Origin: Bacillota bacterium
GTDB taxonomy: Bacteria > Bacillota > SHA-98 > UBA4971
Length of the DNA stretch: 64,000 nucleotides
NCBI GenBank assembly: GCA_030024085.1
Contig: JASEJE010000004.1
Span: 1-64,000, forward strand
Direction of reading: 5' to 3'
Numbering within the stretch: position 1 is the stretch's first letter; each line of letters begins with the position of its first letter. The translations under genes were made by a program, and so were the position numbers. Below are positions 1 to 13,788 of the stretch, one piece after another. The notes below the pieces were generated by a model. That model saw nothing but the letters and a program-made list of their open reading frames with translations. It did not search any database and was not told the DNA's origin.

Positions 1-2
1 CA

Positions 3-311
3 TCAGCAAGTCAGCAGGTCCTCGCGCGATCCCTTGACACCGCGCCTGGTGTGCGGACGCTCGACGTCGTCAACCGGTGGGCCTCTCTCCACCACGAACG
101 CCTCGACGGACGGGGCTATCCTTTCCATTACTCAGGGCGCGAGCTGTCGCTCGGCTCACGCATCATGAGCGTAGCCGACGTGTTCACAGCCTTGACCGAG
201 AAGCGCCCTTACCGCCGCGCAATGGAGGCTGGGAAGGCCCTCGATGTCGTTCGGGAGCTCGGCTGCGCCTCGCCGGTCACGGCGCATTATCCCGCGACGC
301 CTGGCAGATAA
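3..311 (+). CDS. HD-GYP domain protein, C-terminal fragment
   Basis: The reading frame is open from the window edge, so the start lies outside. The visible part carries the HD-GYP signature HHERLDGRGYPF followed by GSRIMSVADVFTALTEKRPYRRA, the end of the HD-GYP phosphodiesterase fold. In known members this domain hydrolyses cyclic di-GMP or related cyclic dinucleotides at a metal centre. The N-terminal sensor part and most metal ligands are not visible, so substrate cannot be judged. The C-terminus (ELGCASPVTAHYPATPGR) does not resemble the usual family end, and the +1 frame reads on as AGHGALSRDAWQII, so a frameshift near position 265 is possible. The stop is 10 bases before the Shine-Dalgarno sequence of the next gene, so the two are probably co-transcribed. 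Confidence 0.8.
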   Translation, partial: SASQQVLARSLDTAPGVRTLDVVNRWASLHHERLDGRGYPFHYSGRELSLGSRIMSVADVFTALTEKRPYRRAMEAGKALDVVRELGCASPVTAHYPATPGR

Positions 312-333
312 TATGCCCTGAGGAGGTGATCAC

Positions 334-927
334 GTGGACGACCGTCTATCTCCAGATGACCGAACAGGAGGCAACGGCGGCGGACAGGGTTCCGCAGCAG
401 GCGGCGGGAACAACGACAACGCGATGAGGGGCGGCGGCAACAACAGAGGCGGACGGGTGAACACGAGCGCCTGGATAATCGGCGCGCTCGTGGTCATCAT
501 CGCCGTGTTCGCCGGACTCAGGTACGCGAGGGTCCCGGCGCCATCCCGTCCTGCGCCCACCAGGCCTGCACCGACCCAGCCCGCACCCACGCCGACCCCG
601 ACGCGCCCAGCGCCGACAGCTCCGGCCGCGACCACAGCCGATCTCGAGCGAGATCTGACCAGGGTCGAGGACGCCGTGCGGCGCAAGGACTGGGCCGCCG
701 CGGACAGGGAATCAACCAAGCTGCGCACGACCTGGGAGTCGCTTCGTTCCCGTGTGACCAGCACGAACACGACAAAGGACGTCACGGCGTTCGATGCGCG
801 GATGGACAAGCTACGGGCGGACATCAAGGCCAAGAATGAGGCCGGTGCCAGGGCGGACATAACTGAGCTGAAGTCAATAGCACGGAGATTCAAGATCTCA
901 CCGACCCGGGGACCGACTTCGGGATAG
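334..927 (+). CDS. Membrane-anchored DUF4363-like protein
   Basis: GTG start at 334 chosen because a perfect AGGAGGTGAT ribosome-binding site ends 6-7 bases upstream. The 197-residue protein has a Gly/Asn-rich cytoplasmic N-terminus (1-45), one transmembrane helix (about 47-65, AWIIGALVVIIAVFAGL), a Pro/Ala/Thr-rich extracellular linker (67-100) and a helical C-terminal domain with regularly spaced Trp and Leu (RKDWAAADRESTKLRTTWESL). The helical part resembles DUF4363-type helical proteins of Bacillota, whose function is unknown; this match is by eye. It follows the HD-GYP gene closely, so the two may form one signalling unit. Confidence 0.6.
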   Translation: MDDRLSPDDRTGGNGGGQGSAAGGGNNDNAMRGGGNNRGGRVNTSAWIIGALVVIIAVFAGLRYARVPAPSRPAPTRPAPTQPAPTPTPTRPAPTAPAATTADLERDLTRVEDAVRRKDWAAADRESTKLRTTWESLRSRVTSTNTTKDVTAFDARMDKLRADIKAKNEAGARADITELKSIARRFKISPTRGPTSG

Positions 928-1165
928 TCAACACGGGAAGGATAGACCCGGGCTCGATCTAGCAGGGCCTGGCTCGCGTGAGTTGGAGAACTTGGAAGAC
1001 AGCCGCCGCTTTTCCCCCAGGACCCCCTGGGAGGCGGCACGCAGGCTGACACTCAGACAGACAACACACAGTCAGAGGCATGAGGAGCGGCGCCGGCGTC
1101 TCGCTGCACGCTGAACGAAGATGGAAGCGCTGTAGCGGGGGCCGGTGCCCCTCTTGCTACCCCTT
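928..1165. other. Convergent intergenic region, nothing recognised
   Basis: This 238-base stretch separates the plus-strand gene from the end of minus-strand rtcB. No convincing ORF or strong terminator hairpin with a T tract was seen. Confidence 0.5.
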
Positions 1166-2623
1166 CTACCCCTTGATGACCCCGATAGGCCTCATGCGCG
1201 CGACCTTTCGGGATATGCCCGCTCCATGACAGACGCGGACCACCTCGTTCACGTCTTTATATGCCTCGGGGGTCTCCTCGGCGAGCGAGGCCTTACTGGC
1301 GGCCTTCGCGATGATACCGCGCTCCCGCAGCTCCGCCTGGAGCGCCGCGCCGCTCACCGTTTTCTTCGCAGCCGCCCTGCTCATCACGCGTCCCGCCCCG
1401 TGGCAGGTGGACCCGAAGGTTTCCTCCATCGCCTTCTCCGTCCCCACCAGGAGGTAGGAGTTGCGCCCCATGTCCCCCGGGACGAGCACGGGTTGCCCGA
1501 CGTCGCGGTAGTCTGCAGGCACGTCAGGATGGCCCGCAGGGAACGCGCGCGTCGCGCCCTTGCGGTGCACGCACACTCTGCGTCGCTTGCCGTCTACCAC
1601 GTGATCCTCGATCTTCGCGATGTTGTGCGCCACGTCGTAGATGAGATCCATCCCGAGGTCCTCGGGCGAGCGCTCGAACACTTTCGTGAAGGCCTGGCGC
1701 GTCCAGTGCATGATACACTGGCGGTTTGCCCACGCGTAATTTGCGGCGCAAGCCATGGCGGCGAAGTAGTCCTGCCCTTCCGTGGAGCTCAGCGGTGCGC
1801 AGGCAAGCTGCCTATCCGGGATGGTGATGCCGTATTTCCTTATCGCTTGCTCCATCGTGACGAGATAGTCCGTGCAAACTTGATGGCCCAGGCCCCGCGA
1901 CCCGGAGTGGATCATGACCACGATTAGGCCCGGGGCGAGACCGAACCGCTCGGCCAGCCCTCTGTCGAAGATCTCCTCGACCACCTGCACCTCGAGGAAG
2001 TGGTTGCCGGAGCCCAGGGTGCCGAGCTGCGGCATGCCTCGCTTGACGGCCCTGTCGCTCACCTTGCCTGCCCGGGCGCCTCTCATGACGCCCCGCTCCT
2101 CAGTGTGATCGAGGTCGCGGGGCCAGCCATATCCCTTCTCCACTGCCCAGAGCGCGCCCTTTTCGAGGACCTCGGCGGTGTCGTTCTTCCCCAGCCTGAT
2201 CACGCCGGTGGAGCCGACGCCCGACGGGACGTCGCGGAAGAGCTGGTTCACAAGCTGCTCGAGGCGCGGGCGCACGTCCTCCTCGAAGAGGTTGGTGCGG
2301 AGCATTCTCACTCCACAGTTGATGTCGAAGCCCACCCCGCCCGGGGAGATGACGCCTTCATCCGCCAGGGTTGCGCCGACCCCACCTATGGCGAAGCCGT
2401 AGCCCCAGTGGATGTCGGGCATCGCAAGGGACGTGCCCACCATCCCGGGGAGGAAGGCTGCGTTCGCCACCTGCTCTGGAGCCTGGTCCGCCCGGATGTG
2501 GTCGATGTGCCGCTCGTCTGCGTAGATCATGCCTGGCACCCTCATGCCGGGCTTGTAGGCCACGGGGATGCGCCAGCGAAACTCGTCTACTCGCTCAAGA
2601 GGGCCCTTCCATCCGTTGCCCAC
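1166..2623 (-). CDS. rtcB: RNA-splicing ligase RtcB
   Basis: RtcB joins RNA 2',3'-cyclic phosphate (or 3'-phosphate) ends to 5'-OH ends using GTP and Mn2+, acting in tRNA splicing or RNA repair. The 485-residue length and motifs fit: [13 protein letters not shown] (metal-binding Asp and Cys), [43 protein letters not shown] and [10 protein letters not shown], whose His (near residue 408) is the GMP-accepting nucleophile. The GTG start is supported by AGGAGGTGG just upstream. The next gene upstream on the same strand encodes archease, the RtcB activator, so the pair forms a complete ligation module. Nothing appears truncated. Confidence 0.97.
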   Translation of the reverse strand: MGNGWKGPLERVDEFRWRIPVAYKPGMRVPGMIYADERHIDHIRADQAPEQVANAAFLPGMVGTSLAMPDIHWGYGFAIGGVGATLADEGVISPGGVGFDINCGVRMLRTNLFEEDVRPRLEQLVNQLFRDVPSGVGSTGVIRLGKNDTAEVLEKGALWAVEKGYGWPRDLDHTEERGVMRGARAGKVSDRAVKRGMPQLGTLGSGNHFLEVQVVEEIFDRGLAERFGLAPGLIVVMIHSGSRGLGHQVCTDYLVTMEQAIRKYGITIPDRQLACAPLSSTEGQDYFAAMACAANYAWANRQCIMHWTRQAFTKVFERSPEDLGMDLIYDVAHNIAKIEDHVVDGKRRRVCVHRKGATRAFPAGHPDVPADYRDVGQPVLVPGDMGRNSYLLVGTEKAMEETFGSTCHGAGRVMSRAAAKKTVSGAALQAELRERGIIAKAASKASLAEETPEAYKDVNEVVRVCHGAGISRKVARMRPIGVIKG

Positions 2624-2782
2624 GACGCACCACCTCCTGAGTTCTCAAAACGAACTCGCCATGCCCACCTTGCGTCCCGCATCTAAGCAGATCGGCACGA
2701 ATTCGCTCTGCTTGCTTTATCTATCGGCAGCCTCCGAGATCATCGCCCACGCTCGAAACAGTGCGATCCTGAAGTGCCTTCC

Positions 2783-3460
2783 TCAGACATCGAAGATTGC
2801 CTGAGCCACCCACCCGGCACCCTGGACGTTCCCGTCGCCGACCACCCCGTCCGTCTCGCGGGCGGCGCGGGCCCTGCCCGGTCCGCCTACCCGCTCGACC
2901 TTCACCAGGTGATAGCTCACGCCCTTGATCTCCATTTCAAGCGCGTGTCTTTCAGGATCAATGCCCTCGCCACGCACGAGCGCCGTCACAGTCCAGGAAG
3001 GCGCCCCGACGAAGTCGCTACTGACGACGTCCCGGGGGCCGGCGCCTGCTGTGCCCTCTCCGCGAGGGCCCTCTCCGTCAGGGCATCCCGCCGCCGCCCG
3101 TCCGTCGCTCCTCCAGGACTCCCGTCCCGCGGTTTGCCCGGTCGTTTGCGCAGCCGCTCGCCCCGTCGTCCGCCCGGCCTCTCTCCTGCGTATACGCACG
3201 TCCTCGATCCTCGCCACCAGGAACCTCTCAGCGTCGATCAGGTACACAAACTCCGATAGCCAGCCCACAAGGAGGCCTTCCAGGTCTGCGGCGCAGACCT
3301 TGACCTGCCGCTCCTCCCTCTCGAGGACGCGCCCCGGCTCCGGCACGACCAGCGACATCATGCCAAGCGCCGCGTTGGCGAAAGCTTCCTCGAGCGTCCG
3401 CCCCCGGGCGCGGATGCCTACGTCAGCGGTATGTTCCAGGACTTCGTACGGCCGGGACAC
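2783..3460 (-). CDS. Archease, RtcB activator, with an internal low-complexity insertion
   Basis: Archease stimulates guanylylation and turnover of RtcB. Both family ends are present: the N-terminus YEVLEHTADVGIRARG with its conserved Asp, and the C-terminal stretch GVSYHLVKVE plus a final AQAIFDV. The protein is 225 residues against roughly 140 usual, because residues about 91-150 are an Arg/Gly/Thr/Ala-rich insertion (AGRTTGRAAAQTTGQTAGRE) and a second Gly/Arg-rich stretch lies near the end. GTG start follows GAGGTGA. It begins 12 bases after the gyrA stop and precedes rtcB on the same strand, consistent with one transcript. Confidence 0.9.
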   Translation of the reverse strand: MSRPYEVLEHTADVGIRARGRTLEEAFANAALGMMSLVVPEPGRVLEREERQVKVCAADLEGLLVGWLSEFVYLIDAERFLVARIEDVRIRRREAGRTTGRAAAQTTGQTAGRESWRSDGRAAAGCPDGEGPRGEGTAGAGPRDVVSSDFVGAPSWTVTALVRGEGIDPERHALEMEIKGVSYHLVKVERVGGPGRARAARETDGVVGDGNVQGAGWVAQAIFDV

Positions 3461-3472
3461 CGCCGCGTCACC

Positions 3473-5908
<2,436 letters not shown>

Positions 5909-5944
5909 GCGTCAGGACCTCCTTGCGGAGCTATCTGTCTGGAC

Positions 5945-8244
<2,300 letters not shown>

Positions 8245-8488
8245 CGAGGGGCGAAGCAGCCCGAAGCAGCGGAACGGCGCCCGGGGCGCGCCACGACAGC
8301 CCACGATGGGCCGCAGCAGCCCGCCGCAGCGGCATGCCGGGCAGCACGCAGCGTGGTAGCCGCGCATGGCCGACTATGCCGAGACATCCTCGTCCAGTTA
8401 TGACAGGGCCAAGACTCCCGGCGGGACGGAGCGGGACTGAGCGGTAGAGAACGTCATGCAACGCACCGGCAGCGCGACCCTACGATAG

Positions 8489-8767
8489 TCAGCGGTCATC
8501 CCGGCGCGGCCTGTCGGGTACATCGGCGTACACCGACGCAAGGCGCCGCTTCAGCGTTGGAAGGGATATCGAGGAAAGATACACCCCGGAGGATGTGATC
8601 ACGGCGCTTCTGGGCTCCTGCCCGTCCACCGAGACAAGCGTGCTACTCGCTTTCGCGCGCGACATGAACTCCGGCGCGAGAGCAGACTTCCTCAGTGTGT
8701 CCATGTCCATTATCGCCACGAGATCCTTAAGCGAGATGCTTACCTGCGCTCCTATGTGCAGGAACAC
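8489..8767 (-). CDS. remB: RemB-like extracellular matrix regulator (DUF370)
   Basis: Small protein of 92 residues beginning MFLHIGAQVSISLKDLVAIMDMDT, the typical DUF370 start. RemA/RemB-type proteins are DNA-binding regulators of biofilm matrix genes in Bacillus; RemB (YaaB) sits between recF and gyrB there, as here. The GTG start has GAGGGG about 10 bases upstream. The C-terminal tail PDRPRRDDR is basic. Function in this organism is inferred from family and position. Confidence 0.88.
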   Translation of the reverse strand: MFLHIGAQVSISLKDLVAIMDMDTLRKSALAPEFMSRAKASSTLVSVDGQEPRSAVITSSGVYLSSISLPTLKRRLASVYADVPDRPRRDDR

Positions 8768-8791
8768 TCACATCAGCCCCTCATATCGCGT

Positions 8792-9289
8792 TCATGTCCG
8801 CGTCGCTCGACCCGGCGCAGGCGGACCCTGGTCCATCCTGGCAGCGGCGAGGGCCCGAGAAAAGGCCTCTCTCAGCGCAGGATCGGCAATGGTGGAAGAG
8901 ATGTCGCAAATCTCCTCCATCTCGGCCGAGGTCAGCTTTCGCCGCAACCTTGCACCGTTTTCCTCACCTGTTGCGCTAGAGGCTTCTCTCTCCCTGGTCC
9001 GCAAGAACCCCCTCGCCTGAAATCGGACGTCCACGATGGTGCCCCTTCCGAGACACCGGTTCAGCTTCTTGATAATGTCCGCCTTCAACAGGGACAACTC
9101 GTTTGCCCAGACGGAGTTCCTGACCCAGACGAAGAGGACTCCGTCCTTGCACTGCGTCGCCCTGGAGGCGCTGGCGGCCGCATTTCCTACGACCTCCGGC
9201 CAGAGATCGACCGCCCGGGCCCTCCGCGCCTGCCTCATGATGCCGATGCGCCTGAGGCTTTGATCGAGCGCTTCCCTGAGGCGAACCAC
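8792..9289 (-). CDS. DciA-like protein (DUF721)
   Basis: Protein of 165 residues with the DUF721 core: an N-terminal helical stretch (REALDQSLRRIGIMRQARRARAVDLWPEVVG) followed by a KH-like segment with KDGVLFVWVRNSVWANELSLLKADIIKKLN. In bacteria lacking DnaC/DnaI, DciA helps load the DnaB helicase; many Bacillota carry a DUF721 gene between recF and gyrB, as here, but its role in them is less clear. GTG start lies against the recF stop, so translation may be coupled. The C-terminal half (residues 105-165) is poorly conserved. Confidence 0.8.
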   Translation of the reverse strand: MVRLREALDQSLRRIGIMRQARRARAVDLWPEVVGNAAASASRATQCKDGVLFVWVRNSVWANELSLLKADIIKKLNRCLGRGTIVDVRFQARGFLRTREREASSATGEENGARLRRKLTSAEMEEICDISSTIADPALREAFSRALAAARMDQGPPAPGRATRT

Positions 9290-9290
9290 C

Positions 9291-10439
9291 TCACCTCACC
9301 TCTTCCACATGCCCTGCTTCCACTCGAAAGCGCTTTGCGGGACCGCCCGTGTCGCCCAGTGACTTCTCGTCGGTGGTGGTGATGATGGTCTGAACCCGGT
9401 CGTTCAAGTACTCCCAGAGGCGCGCCCTCTTGCCGGGGTCAAGCTCGCTTGAAACGTCGTCAAGGAGGAGGATCGCATCTTCCCCAACCTCGCTCGTGAC
9501 GAATTCAAGCTCGCCCAGCCTTACCGAGAGGAGGATGGACCGTTGCTGGCCCTGGGAGCCGAAAACCCTCATGTCCACGCCGTCAACGAGGAAGAGGACC
9601 TCGTCGCGGTGTGGCCCTACGAGCGTAACCCCTCTCATGATTTCTTCTCCCCTGGCCTTTTCGAGCTCGCGTCTAAAGGCCTCGGTCCACCTGCGCAAAA
9701 CCTCGCCGCCATTGGAGTCCGTCCTCCCGGCGGGCCCAACGTAGAAAGATGGTCGGTACACCATCTCGAGGGTGCCGTCGGGAGATATGTGACGAAAGGC
9801 AACCTTGGCCAGAAGCGAAAGCTTCCTTGTAGCCTCGGCCCTCTTTATAATCACGCGCGCTCCGGCCGCAGCCAGCTGCTCATCCCACACATCGAGGGCT
9901 GGATCGCGCCTCGCGGCGGGCATCGCGCTGTAACGGCTATCCTTGAGGAAAGCGTTCCTCTGGGCGAGGATCCTCCGGTAGGAGGAAAGATCCCGGCGGT
10001 AAACCTCGCTCACCGCGCTTATCTCGGTGTCAAGAAACCGCCGCCGTTCAACAGGCCCACCCTTTATCATACGAAGATCGTCGGGCCCGAACACCACGAC
10101 GTTGGCTGCGCCGATGTTCTCCAGGGACGACTCGTGCGGCACGCCGTTGAGCTTTATGCTCTTCCCCGTATCCCGTGAGCAGGCCACTTCGACCATGAGC
10201 GGTTCGCTTCGCCGAAGGAACCGGCATGCCGCGTAGAAACCGTTCTCTCCCCACGCGATGAGGTCAGTGTCGCGCGAGGTGCGGTAGGAGGACCCCGTCC
10301 CACAGAGATACACAGCCTCGAGGACGTTTGTCTTCCCCTGCCCGTTGTTCCCCGACAGCACGTTTTTCCCGCGAGCAAGCTCGATCTCCGCGGAAGGGTA
10401 GTTCCTGAAGTGTCTCAGCTTCAACCTCTCAAGGACCAT
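9291..10439 (-). CDS. recF: DNA replication and repair protein RecF
   Basis: SMC-like ATPase that promotes RecA loading with RecO and RecR at gapped DNA. The 382-residue protein has Walker A GNNGQGKTN near residue 30, the signature SQGQQRS, and Walker B ILLLDDVSSELD, in the usual order. The N-terminus MVLERLKLRHFRNY is typical. It overlaps the end of yaaA by 11 bases and ends next to the DciA-like gene, inside the dnaN-yaaA-recF cluster. Confidence 0.97.
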   Translation of the reverse strand: MVLERLKLRHFRNYPSAEIELARGKNVLSGNNGQGKTNVLEAVYLCGTGSSYRTSRDTDLIAWGENGFYAACRFLRRSEPLMVEVACSRDTGKSIKLNGVPHESSLENIGAANVVVFGPDDLRMIKGGPVERRRFLDTEISAVSEVYRRDLSSYRRILAQRNAFLKDSRYSAMPAARRDPALDVWDEQLAAAGARVIIKRAEATRKLSLLAKVAFRHISPDGTLEMVYRPSFYVGPAGRTDSNGGEVLRRWTEAFRRELEKARGEEIMRGVTLVGPHRDEVLFLVDGVDMRVFGSQGQQRSILLSVRLGELEFVTSEVGEDAILLLDDVSSELDPGKRARLWEYLNDRVQTIITTTDEKSLGDTGGPAKRFRVEAGHVEEVR

Positions 10440-10713
10440 CCCCTTCAGCCCCCGTGACCTCGTAGACCTGCCCGCCCTGACGTTGCTTACCCTCCCGTGC
10501 CGGTTGATCGCTTACGGACACGATGTCTCCCGGATGTAGCTTTCGCCCGCGCCGGACTTCCTGCTCGCCGTTGATGGTGACATAGCCCTCCTCGATGAGG
10601 GCCCTGGCGTGTCCGCCTGTGGGAACGGCGCCCGCCCACTTCAGGAACTGATCGAGCTTTATGTGCGGTCCTGTGATCCGCACTTTCACGGCGCCGCGCT
10701 GCTTCGAAGTCAT
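10429..10713 (-). CDS. yaaA: S4-domain RNA-binding protein YaaA
   Basis: Protein of 94 residues with an S4 fold (IKLDQFLKWAGAVPTGGHARALIEEGYVTINGEQEVRRGRKLHPGD), matching the YaaA/YlmH-like small S4 proteins always found between dnaN and recF in Bacillota. In Bacillus YaaA has been linked to ribosome assembly. It overlaps dnaN by 4 bases (ATGA) and recF by 11, so the three genes are translationally coupled. A short hydrophilic tail follows the S4 domain. Confidence 0.93.
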   Translation of the reverse strand: MTSKQRGAVKVRITGPHIKLDQFLKWAGAVPTGGHARALIEEGYVTINGEQEVRRGRKLHPGDIVSVSDQPAREGKQRQGGQVYEVTGAEGDGP

Positions 10714-11930
10714 GCGTTCACCGTCACGGGCATGATAAGGTAAAGGTAGTCCCCGGCCTGCTCGCCCGGTCGCTTGAGGACCACGGGGCTTATCGGGCCC
10801 GTGACTTCGAGCGTAATCTCCTCATCGTCCACGGCACGCAGGGCGTCCAGAAGGTATCGTGCCCGGAGCGCGGTCTCGCCGGTCTCGCCCTCGCTGGTGC
10901 CCACGGTCATCTCCTCGAAGGCGGTCCCCACGTCAGGCGCGTTAGCGCTGATGGTCACCGTGTCGCCGCCGAAGCCGAGCTTCACCGTGCCGAATTCATC
11001 CTTGCCCAGGACTGCCACACGCTCCACAGCCTCGAGGAGCTTCGGCCTCTCCACCACCATCCGGCTTTTCCAGGTCCTCGGGATGACCCTCTCGTAGTTC
11101 GGGAATTGCCCGTCTATGAGCCGGCTCACGACCGTAGTCTTGCCGCATTTGAAAGCCACCTGATTCGCTGACGCGTAGATCTCGACTTCCTCCTGCTCAG
11201 CCTGGACGATCCTTCCTACCTCGGCGAAAGCCCGCGCAGGAACGATCATCTGCCGCGCGTTCGAGGAAGGCGCGGAAGGCGCGGAAGGCGCGGCGGCGCA
11301 CCCCTCATCGGAGCTGAAGTTCACCTTTCGCAGTGCAAGCCTAAAGGTATCAGTGGCCACAAGCCGAACGCCGTCCCCATCGAGGGCGACCAGGACCCCC
11401 GTCAGGAATGGGCGGTTTTCATCGGTGGCGGCGGCAAATGCAGTCTGCTTGACGAACTCGGCGAGCTGCCTTCCGGCGACCTTCCACCAGAGCTCCCCTT
11501 CTACCTGCGGGAAAAGCGGAAACTCCCCCGGTTCCATGGAGTTGATGTCGTACACCGCCTTCCCGCTGGAAATCGTGGCGACTCTCTTGGCGCCGTCGAA
11601 CGTTATCCTGACCTCTCTTTCAGGTAAGCGCCGCACGATCTCCCCGAGGTACCTCGCGGGAAGCACCATGGCCGCGGCTCCTGTGGAACTCACGGGTATG
11701 TACGTCTCGACCGAAAGCTCGAGGTCAGTTCCCACGAGACGAAGCCCTTCAGGTGTCGTCTCGATGAGCATACCTGAGAGAATCGGGAGCGTCGTTCGCG
11801 ACGACACGGCGCGCTGGACCGCGCCTATAGCTGCGGTGAGCTGGTCGCGGTCACATGAAAGGTCTACCGGGGACGCAAGACCTGTCTCTGCCTCCGGCCC
11901 TGCGAGGCCGATTGTCTCAAGGCTGTCCAC
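10710..11930 (-). CDS. dnaN: DNA polymerase III beta sliding clamp
   Basis: Forms the dimeric ring that tethers the replicative polymerase. The three clamp domains are visible, starting VDLSCDRDQLTAAIGAVQRAVSSRTTLPILSGM and ending DYLYLIMPVTVNA. The GTG start has GAGAGGAGG 12-18 bases upstream and adds about 20 residues compared with most family members. A 9-base tandem repeat near 11268-11298 encodes SAPSAPSAPSS, a small insertion in a loop of the middle domain. It is divergent from oriC box cluster 1 and follows dnaA in the same direction. Confidence 0.97.
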   Translation of the reverse strand: MDSLETIGLAGPEAETGLASPVDLSCDRDQLTAAIGAVQRAVSSRTTLPILSGMLIETTPEGLRLVGTDLELSVETYIPVSSTGAAAMVLPARYLGEIVRRLPEREVRITFDGAKRVATISSGKAVYDINSMEPGEFPLFPQVEGELWWKVAGRQLAEFVKQTAFAAATDENRPFLTGVLVALDGDGVRLVATDTFRLALRKVNFSSDEGCAAAPSAPSAPSSNARQMIVPARAFAEVGRIVQAEQEEVEIYASANQVAFKCGKTTVVSRLIDGQFPNYERVIPRTWKSRMVVERPKLLEAVERVAVLGKDEFGTVKLGFGGDTVTISANAPDVGTAFEEMTVGTSEGETGETALRARYLLDALRAVDDEEITLEVTGPISPVVLKRPGEQAGDYLYLIMPVTVNA

Positions 11931-12119
11931 TTTGTTCTGGTCCTCCTCTCGTTATGACGCTATGACCTGATGCCGGAAGTCTACGTCCAGAGCCCGGTGC
12001 TCCCCGAGCCATGGAGGAAATTGGCACGCAAGCAGATCGCCTGGACGGTTTTCCACAGCACGTACTCCGGATCTCTTTCCTTAGTACACGTACAGTTTTA
12101 TAGTACTAGTAGTAGGGGC

Positions 12120-12290
12120 TGTGGATTTGTGGATAAGCCCTCTCCTTCCTTCAGCCTTGCGGCTTTGCCATGTGGACAAACCTGTGGATTCTCGTCACGA
12201 CTTGTCCACATTATACACAATCCTGGGAGAATCGACATCTTGTGCACAGAAAGTCCACAGGTTGTCCAGAGCTTATCCACAGGAACCCCA
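12120..12290. other. oriC: oriC box cluster 1 (dnaA-dnaN intergenic)
   Basis: The 392-base dnaA-dnaN gap holds several DnaA boxes. Perfect TTATCCACA occurs at 12128-12136 (minus orientation) and 12273-12281 (plus). Close matches are TTGTCCACA at 12202-12210 and, on the minus strand, 12171-12179, and TTATACACA at 12211-12219. An AT-richer stretch at about 12085-12115 beside the boxes could be the unwinding element; this last point is inference. Confidence 0.85.
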
Positions 12291-12322
12291 CGACAGGCCT
12301 TGCCCCCCTCCCGGCCCCAAGG

Positions 12323-13675
12323 TCAGGTGATCTCCTTTAGCCGCGCAATGATCGTGCGAATGGCACCCGCCAGCGCCTCGTCTTCCTCCATGTCGGACCG
12401 TATCTTGGAGCATGCGTGGAGGACGGTGGTGTGATCCCTTCCGCCGAAAGCGCCGCCGATAGTCGGCAGGGATTCCTCCGTGAGTTCGCGGCACAGGTAC
12501 ATGGCCACCTGGCGCGGATAGGAGACCGTCCTCGTGCGCTTCTTGGCCTTCATCTCATCCTGGGAGAGCTGGTAGAACTCTGCGACCGCTTGCTGGATGT
12601 GGGCGATGGAGACCTGCTTCGGCTTCTGTGAGGGGATCATGTCTTTCAGGCATTCCGCCGCGGTTGCAACGGTGACGGATCTGTTGTGTATGGAGCAATG
12701 GGCGGCCACGCGGGTGAGAGCGCCTTCCAGCTCGCGGATGTTGGACCGAATCTGGTTCGCGATATAGGCCAGGACTTCAAGGGGCATGTCGAGATGCTCG
12801 ATCTGGGCCTTCTTCTTCAGGATCGCTATGCGGGTCTCCAGATCGGGCGCCTGGATGTCGGAGATGAGGCCCCATTCGAAGCGCGATCTGAGCCTGTCCT
12901 CGAGAGTCGGTATCTCTTTCGGGGGTCGGTCGCTGGATATCACGATCTGCTTTCCTGCCTCGTGCAGCGTGTTGAATGTATGGAAAAACTCCTCCTGGGT
13001 GCGCTCCTTTTGGGCGAGGAACTGCACGTCGTCTATCAAGAGGACGTCCACGTTACGGTAGCGTTCACGGAACTCCACGGTCGTGTCGTCGCGGATAGCG
13101 TTGATGAGATCGTTGGTGAACTTCTCGCAAGGAGCGTACACGACGCGCGTGGCCGGGCTGTGTTTGAGGACGAAGTGGCCGATGGCCTGCATGAGGTGGG
13201 TCTTGCCGAGTCCTACGCCCCCGTAGATGAAGAGGGGGTTGTATGCCTTCCCCGGCGCCTCCGCGACCGCGAGGCACGCGGCGTGAGCGAACCTGTTGCT
13301 GTTGCCTACCACGAAGGTTTCGAAGATGTACTTTGGGTTGAGACGCGTCGTGTACACTTCATCGCCCATGAGAGACCCTGCGTGGGCGGAGTCATCTTCC
13401 TCAGCGCCTTCCGGACCCTCGCCCGGGACGGCGCAGACGAACGACACATCCAGATCTAGGTCCGTGATGGCGCGCAAGGTCCGGCGGATGGGCTGACGGT
13501 AATTCTCGGCGAGGAACTTGCGCCCTATGTCATGGAGAGTGCGCACTATGAGCGTGTTCCCATTGATAGCGACGCCTTCAGTTCCTCGAAGCCACGTCTC
13601 GAAGCTCGGCTTCGATATCTCCCCTTGCATGACCTCGAGCACCTTGCCCCAGAGTGCGTCCGCACGTTCAACCAT
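12323..13675 (-). CDS. dnaA: Chromosomal replication initiator DnaA
   Basis: AAA+ initiator that binds DnaA boxes and opens the origin. The 450-residue protein shows domain I (LWGKVLEVMQGEISKPSFETWL), a short linker, the AAA+ core with Walker A GGVGLGKTHLMQAIG and Walker B LLIDDVQFLAQKERTQEEFF, the sensor region RLRSRFEWGL and domain IV with the DnaA signature GGRDHTTVLHACSKI. The start is ATG at 13675 with TAAGGA upstream. DnaA-box clusters occur both downstream (toward dnaN) and upstream beyond the next gene. Confidence 0.98.
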   Translation of the reverse strand: MVERADALWGKVLEVMQGEISKPSFETWLRGTEGVAINGNTLIVRTLHDIGRKFLAENYRQPIRRTLRAITDLDLDVSFVCAVPGEGPEGAEEDDSAHAGSLMGDEVYTTRLNPKYIFETFVVGNSNRFAHAACLAVAEAPGKAYNPLFIYGGVGLGKTHLMQAIGHFVLKHSPATRVVYAPCEKFTNDLINAIRDDTTVEFRERYRNVDVLLIDDVQFLAQKERTQEEFFHTFNTLHEAGKQIVISSDRPPKEIPTLEDRLRSRFEWGLISDIQAPDLETRIAILKKKAQIEHLDMPLEVLAYIANQIRSNIRELEGALTRVAAHCSIHNRSVTVATAAECLKDMIPSQKPKQVSIAHIQQAVAEFYQLSQDEMKAKKRTRTVSYPRQVAMYLCRELTEESLPTIGGAFGGRDHTTVLHACSKIRSDMEEDEALAGAIRTIIARLKEIT

Positions 13676-13788
13676 AAGTCCTTACCCCCTACACGAAGGC
13701 CCAGCCTCGTCTTCCACCACCACGTTTTCCACGACCACGCGCGCCCACCGCACACGCCGCGTCCCGCGCCTTCCACCGCCATCCGCGT

